A stretch of DNA of 10,244 nt, from positions 1-10,244 of the forward strand of contig BQJV01000079.1 of NCBI GenBank assembly GCA_021604885.1. Direction: 5' to 3'. Both the position numbers and the translations under genes were made by a program. Position 1 is the first letter of the stretch. Each line of letters starts with the position of its first letter. The stretch comes from Acidimicrobiales bacterium. Its GTDB lineage: Bacteria > Actinomycetota > Acidimicrobiia > Acidimicrobiales > Aldehydirespiratoraceae. The notes under the pieces are model-generated. The model was given only the letters and a program-made list of their open reading frames with translations, was not told the DNA's origin and searched no databases. Of the stretch, positions 6,802 to 10,244 are shown one piece after another.

Positions 6802-6830
6802 AACTTCTGTCACCGTAACCGACAGTTGTT
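6802..6830. promoter_or_regulatory. 29-base inverted repeat in the GST/xylA divergent control region
   Basis: Arms AACTTCTGTC (6802-6811) and GACAGTTGTT (6821-6830) pair at eight of ten positions around the nine-base centre ACCGTAACC. It sits between two divergent starts, 16 bases upstream of the GST GTG and about 50 bases upstream of the xylA ATG. Dyad symmetry at that place suggests an operator for a dimeric regulator. On the minus strand the centre reads GGTTACGGT, which contains a TANNNT -10-like hexamer (TACGGT) in the direction of the GST genes, but I see no good -35. The motif differs from the TTGANCA repeats at 5001-5084, so a different regulator is likely. Confidence 0.5.
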
Positions 6831-6866
6831 TTCTCGTCAGCTCCGGTCCTGTCCCGCCGTGATCGG

Positions 6867-6872
6867 TAGGTT
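6867..6872 (+). promoter_or_regulatory. xylA: Possible -10 element giving a leaderless xylA transcript
   Basis: TAGGTT fits the actinobacterial -10 pattern TANNNT and ends seven bases before the xylA ATG at 6880. Transcription would then begin at or next to the A of ATG. No clear -35 is visible. The competing reading is that GGTAGG (6865-6870) is a weak ribosome binding site nine bases from the ATG. Confidence 0.4.
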
Positions 6873-6879
6873 CTGCGCC

Positions 6880-8211
6880 ATGGCCGACTTCTTCACCGCG
6901 GTGCCCGAGCCGATCCCGTTCGAGGGGCCGGACAGCGACAACCCGCTCGCCTTTCGCTGGTACGACCGGGATCGCGTGGTCGGCGACAAGACGCTCGCGG
7001 AGCACCTCCGCCTCGCCGTCTGCTATTGGCACTCGTTCAACTGGCCGGGCAACGATGTGTTCGGTGACGGCACGTTCGACCGGCCCTGGCTCGACCCGTC
7101 GCTCGATCCGATGGCGGCAGCGCGGACGAAGATGGCTGCCGCCTTCGAGTTCGTCGAGAAGCTCGGGGTGCCCTTCTTCTCGTTCCATGATCACGACATG
7201 GCGCCGTACGGCGGGTCGTTCGCCGAGGAACGGGCGGCCCTCGATGCGCTCACCGACGAAGCACTCGGCCACATGGAGCGCACCGGCATCAAGCTGTTGT
7301 GGGGCACCGCTCGGCTGTTCCACCACCCCCGCTACATGGCGGGCGCGGCGACGAACCCCGATCCCGAGGTGTTCGCCCGCGCCGCGGCCCAGGTGGCGAA
7401 CTGTCTCGACGTCACCCACAAGCTCGGCGGTGCGAACTATGTGATGTGGGGTGGGCGTGAGGGCTACGAGACGCTCCTCAACACCGACATGTCCCGCGAG
7501 CTCGACCAGCTCGGCCGCTTCATCCACATGGTCGTGGAGCACAAGCACACGATCGGCTTCGAGGGGACGCTCCTCATCGAGCCCAAGCCGCAGGAGCCGA
7601 CCAAGCACCAGTACGACTACGACTCGGCCACCATCTACGGCTTCCTCGAGCGCCACGACCTGGTCGACGAGGTGAAGGTCAACATCGAGGTGAACCACGC
7701 CACGCTCTCCGGTCACGACTTCGCCCACGAGATTGCCACCGCGGTGGGCCTTGGGATCTTCGGTTCGGTCGACGCCAACCGGGGCGACGACCGGCTCGGC
7801 TGGGACACGGACCAGTTCCCCAACTCCGTCGACTCGATGGCTCCGGCGGTCTACGAGATCATCCGCGGAGGCGGGTTCGAGACTGGCGGTTTCATGTTCG
7901 ACACCAAGCTGCGGCGCATGTCGATCGATCGGACGGATCTGTTCCACGGCCACATCGGCGGCATCGACACGCTGGCCCGCGCCTTTCTCGTTGCCCATGC
8001 GATGTGGGAGGACCGGGCGCTCGAATCGCTGCGGGACGACCGCTACGCCGGATGGTCCGGTGCGGAGGGCCAGGCGATCATGCGGGGCGAACGCTCGCTC
8101 GATGATCTGCGCGACCGGGTGACGGCGGAGGACCTCGACCCGGCGCCGGTGTCCGGTGCCCAGGAGGCGCTCGAGACGCTGGTGAACCGCTACATCGAAC
8201 GGGTGCGTTGA
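6880..8211 (+). CDS. xylA: Xylose isomerase
   Basis: A 443-residue cytosolic enzyme that interconverts D-xylose and D-xylulose (EC 5.3.1.5) using two divalent metals; this is the usual length for the longer xylose isomerases. Key residues keep the family spacing. FHDHDMAPYG has the catalytic pair His103 and Asp106. EPKPQEPTKHQYDYD has metal-ligand Glu234 and catalytic Lys236. NIEVNHATLSGHDFAHE has Glu270 and His273. Asp298 lies in GSVDANRGD, and Asp309 and Asp311 lie in GWDTDQFPN. The numbering is consistently two above the E. coli enzyme as I remember it. The ATG at 6880 was chosen because the conserved N-terminus follows directly and upstream codons read non-family sequence. It is the first gene of xylAB, and no xylose regulator or transporter is in view. 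The enzyme also isomerises glucose in many organisms, but the kinase next door points to xylose. Confidence 0.97.
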   Translation: MADFFTAVPEPIPFEGPDSDNPLAFRWYDRDRVVGDKTLAEHLRLAVCYWHSFNWPGNDVFGDGTFDRPWLDPSLDPMAAARTKMAAAFEFVEKLGVPFFSFHDHDMAPYGGSFAEERAALDALTDEALGHMERTGIKLLWGTARLFHHPRYMAGAATNPDPEVFARAAAQVANCLDVTHKLGGANYVMWGGREGYETLLNTDMSRELDQLGRFIHMVVEHKHTIGFEGTLLIEPKPQEPTKHQYDYDSATIYGFLERHDLVDEVKVNIEVNHATLSGHDFAHEIATAVGLGIFGSVDANRGDDRLGWDTDQFPNSVDSMAPAVYEIIRGGGFETGGFMFDTKLRRMSIDRTDLFHGHIGGIDTLARAFLVAHAMWEDRALESLRDDRYAGWSGAEGQAIMRGERSLDDLRDRVTAEDLDPAPVSGAQEALETLVNRYIERVR

Positions 8212-9584
8212 TGCCCCTGGTCGCCGGGGTCGACTCGTCCACCCAGTCGACGAAGGTCGAGCTGCGCGATCTGGACTCGGGTGCGCTCGTGGCATCGGGA
8301 AGGGCAGCCCACCCGGCCGCAGAGCCGCCTCGGTCCGAGCAGGACCCGCGCGCGTGGTGGGCGGCGATGGCGGAGGCGTTCGCCGCCTGCGGCGACCATC
8401 GCAACGATGTCGTGGCGATCGCCGTCGCCGGGCAGCAACACGGCCTCGTCGTGCTCGACGCCGACGACGAGCCGTTGCGGCCGGCCAAGCTGTGGAACGA
8501 CACCGAGTCCGCGCCACAGGCGGCGGCGCTCGTGGAGGCGCTCGGCGCCGAGGCCTGGGCGGACGCGTGCGGCTCCGTGCCGGTCGCGTCGTTCACGATC
8601 ACGAAGCTCGCCTGGCTGATCGCCACCGAGCCGGCACTCGTCGGGCGAATCGCGCGGGTGATGCTGCCCCACGACTACCTGACCCTGCGGCTGACCGGTG
8701 AGCACGTCACCGACCGCGGCGATGCGTCCGGCGGCGGGTGGTTCGACCGTGCCTCCGGCTCCTACCGCGACGATCTGCTGGGGCTGCTCGGTGGCCGCCC
8801 CGACTGGGCCGAGCTACTGCCGCGGATCGCCGGCCCATGGGAGACCGTGGGCACCGTGACCGACGCGGCGGCCGCGGAGCTCGGCGTCCCCGCGGGGACG
8901 CCCGTTGGCCCGGGCACGGGCGACAACATGGCCGCCGCGCTCGGGCTCGGGCTCGCGCCGGGCGACGTGGCGATGTCGCTGGGCACCTCCGGCACCGTCT
9001 ACGCCGTGTCACCCACGCCGACCGCCGATCCGACCGGCGCCGTGGCGGGCTTCTGCGACGCAGCCGGCGGCTACCTCCCGCTGGTGTGCACCCTCAACGC
9101 CACCAAGGTGACCGACACGGTCGCCGCCTGGCTCGGCCATGATCGGGCCGCTTTCGCGGACCTCGCCCTCGGCGCGCCCGCCGGGGCCGACGGCGTCGTC
9201 CTCACGCCGTACTTCGACGGCGAGCGCACGCCCAACCTCCCGGACGCCACGGGCACGTTCGCCGGACTCCGCAACTCGACGACCCCGGCTGATCTCGCTC
9301 GCGCCGCCCACGAGGGCGTCGTGCGGGGCCTGCTCCACGGCCTCGACGCGCTCCGCGCGGCCGGGGCATCCGTCGACGGCACGCTCCATCTCATCGGTGG
9401 TGGTGCCCGCAGCGCGGCCTACCGGGCGGTCGTCGCCGACCTGCACGGCGCGCCGATTCGGGTGCCGGGCGACGACGAGACTGTCGCGACCGGCGCCGCC
9501 GTCCAGGCCGCCCGCGTCCTCGGAGGCGCGGCGGCGACCGCGGCCTGGCCGCTGGGTGTGGGCGAAGACGTCAGCCCCGGCTGA
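8211..9584 (+). CDS. xylB: Xylulokinase (FGGY family)
   Basis: A 457-residue FGGY carbohydrate kinase that phosphorylates D-xylulose with ATP to D-xylulose 5-phosphate (EC 2.7.1.17), slightly shorter than the common 480-500. The N-terminal phosphate-binding loop is GVDSSTQSTKVELRD (Asp8). The sugar-binding segment is AVAGQQHGLVVLD (His77), followed by LWNDTES. DASGGGWFDRASGSY follows, and the catalytic base is Asp238 in GTGDNMAAALGLG. The ATP-site segments are MSLGTSGTVYA, LIGGGARSAAYRAVVADL and ATGAAVQAA. The ATG at 8211-8213 overlaps the xylA stop by one base (TGATG), giving tight translational coupling; a TTG one codon earlier is in frame but less likely. Its neighbour fixes the sugar as xylulose rather than another pentose or glycerol. 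The stop is only 21 bases from the convergent acyl-CoA dehydrogenase stop, with no terminator hairpin visible between them. Confidence 0.96.
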   Translation: MPLVAGVDSSTQSTKVELRDLDSGALVASGRAAHPAAEPPRSEQDPRAWWAAMAEAFAACGDHRNDVVAIAVAGQQHGLVVLDADDEPLRPAKLWNDTESAPQAAALVEALGAEAWADACGSVPVASFTITKLAWLIATEPALVGRIARVMLPHDYLTLRLTGEHVTDRGDASGGGWFDRASGSYRDDLLGLLGGRPDWAELLPRIAGPWETVGTVTDAAAAELGVPAGTPVGPGTGDNMAAALGLGLAPGDVAMSLGTSGTVYAVSPTPTADPTGAVAGFCDAAGGYLPLVCTLNATKVTDTVAAWLGHDRAAFADLALGAPAGADGVVLTPYFDGERTPNLPDATGTFAGLRNSTTPADLARAAHEGVVRGLLHGLDALRAAGASVDGTLHLIGGGARSAAYRAVVADLHGAPIRVPGDDETVATGAAVQAARVLGGAAATAAWPLGVGEDVSPG

Positions 9585-9605
9585 CGCCGCAACCGCAGCG
9601 CCGGC

Positions 9606-10244
9606 TCAGGCGAATACCTGGTCGGCGATGCGCTCTTCGCACGTGGCGCTGTCCCACCAGCTGAGCTGGAGCTGCTTGGCCCGGCGGAAATACAGCTGGA
9701 TGTCGTAGTCCAGCGTGAAGCCGACGCCGCCGAAGACCTGCTGGGCCATGGCCGTGATGTCCCGGTAGACCTTCCCCGTGAACAGCTTCGCCATCGGCGA
9801 GAGGCGGGCGAGGTCGTGGCCCTGGCTGTGGGCCCAGGCGGCTTCGTAGACGAGGATCTTGCCGCCGTCGAGCTCGGTGCGGGCGTCGGCGAGATAGTGC
9901 GAGATGGCCTGGAACTCGGCCAGCGCCTTGTCGAACTGCTCGCGGTCCTTGCTGTACTCGGCGGTGATGTCGAGCGCGTAGTCCGCGCCGCCCATCGCCT
10001 GCGCGGAGGCCAGGATGACGGCCTCGAGCATGACCTCGTCCCATGTGGCCCAGCCGGTCCCGGCATCGCCGAGGCGGTTGGACACCGGGATCCGGACGTC
10101 AGCGAACTCGACGCGGAACTGGGTGTCCGACGCGATCGACATCCGCTGGTCGAGCGTCACCCCGGCGGTGTCGGTGGGCACGAGGAAGAGATCGACATCG
10201 GTGTCGGCGTCGCCGGTGCGGGCGAGCACCAGCAGCTGATCGGC
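9606..10244 (-). CDS. Acyl-CoA dehydrogenase, C-terminal half (5' end outside window)
   Basis: The 212 visible residues cover the middle beta domain end and the C-terminal helical domain of a FAD-dependent acyl-CoA dehydrogenase, which makes the trans-2 double bond in fatty-acid or related acyl-CoA breakdown. The frame is open to the right edge; the GTG at 10227-10229 is internal. Visible marks are VDLFLVPTDTAGVTLDQRMS and VEFADVRIPVSNRLGDAGTGW, then the helical domain with YSKDREQFDKALAEFQAISHYLADA and the FAD/CoA-contact segment VFGGVGFTLDYDIQLYFRRAK. After the RRA helix the chain reads LQLSWWDSATCEERIADQVFA and lacks the YEGT-type catalytic Glu of short-chain enzymes. That resembles the non-catalytic or variant subunits of actinobacterial FadE pairs. 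The N-terminal half is unseen, so the substrate class is open. It is convergent with xylB and apparently unrelated. Confidence 0.93.
   Translation of the reverse strand, partial: ADQLLVLARTGDADTDVDLFLVPTDTAGVTLDQRMSIASDTQFRVEFADVRIPVSNRLGDAGTGWATWDEVMLEAVILASAQAMGGADYALDITAEYSKDREQFDKALAEFQAISHYLADARTELDGGKILVYEAAWAHSQGHDLARLSPMAKLFTGKVYRDITAMAQQVFGGVGFTLDYDIQLYFRRAKQLQLSWWDSATCEERIADQVFA

Noticed and set aside
6025..8517. An 830-codon open frame on the minus strand
   Set aside because: It is antisense to xylA and the long GST gene, has Arg-rich low-complexity content and no family signature; it is a high-GC shadow.
9585..9605. Terminator between xylB and the acyl-CoA dehydrogenase gene
   Set aside because: The 21-base gap has no dyad or T-run; only a CCGGCT direct repeat is seen near it.

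Overview
This high-GC window is densely coded, with strong codon bias, short or overlapping gene junctions and no intergenic stretch over about 115 bases. The gene set is an alpha-2-macroglobulin family protein, actinobacterial-style TetR, DCC and GST-fold proteins, xylAB and an acyl-CoA dehydrogenase. It suggests an actinobacterium, possibly an Acidimicrobiia-like marine or soil lineage. The class-level placement is an inference from gene style; no rRNA or marker gene is present. I see no tRNA, CRISPR array, transposase or phage gene.

Layout. (1) Positions 3-3401 (+) hold the C-terminal 1132 residues of a large bacterial alpha-2-macroglobulin-like protein whose start lies left of the window. 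The residues that would form the thioester are replaced. (2) Positions 3413-3463 hold a long, nearly perfect palindrome between convergent genes; it also supplies the last codons and stop of the TetR gene. (3) Positions 6785 to 3447 (-) hold five co-directional genes in two tight groups. The first is two overlapping GST-fold genes. After a 112-base gap come a small three-helix membrane protein, a DCC-family thiol-disulfide oxidoreductase-like protein and a TetR regulator. The gap carries three copies of a 16-base quasi-palindrome that looks like a TetR operator array. (4) A 94-base divergent control region (6786-6879) with a 29-base inverted repeat separates the GST genes from xylA. (5) Positions 6880-9584 (+) hold xylA and xylB, joined by a TGATG overlap; together they convert D-xylose to D-xylulose 5-phosphate for the pentose phosphate pathway. 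(6) Positions 9606-10244 (-) hold the C-terminal half of an acyl-CoA dehydrogenase that runs off the right edge.

How the genes may work together. xylA and xylB are a textbook two-step catabolic pair with all checked catalytic residues present. The minus-strand run is less clear. Two thioredoxin-fold GST-like proteins, a CxxC protein and a membrane protein next to a TetR gene and operator-like repeats suggest a regulated thiol, electrophile or detoxification module, but no substrate can be named from sequence. The alpha-2-macroglobulin protein and the acyl-CoA dehydrogenase appear unrelated to it. The items most worth a second look are the operator array at 5001-5084, the palindrome at 3413-3463 and the thioester-less macroglobulin.
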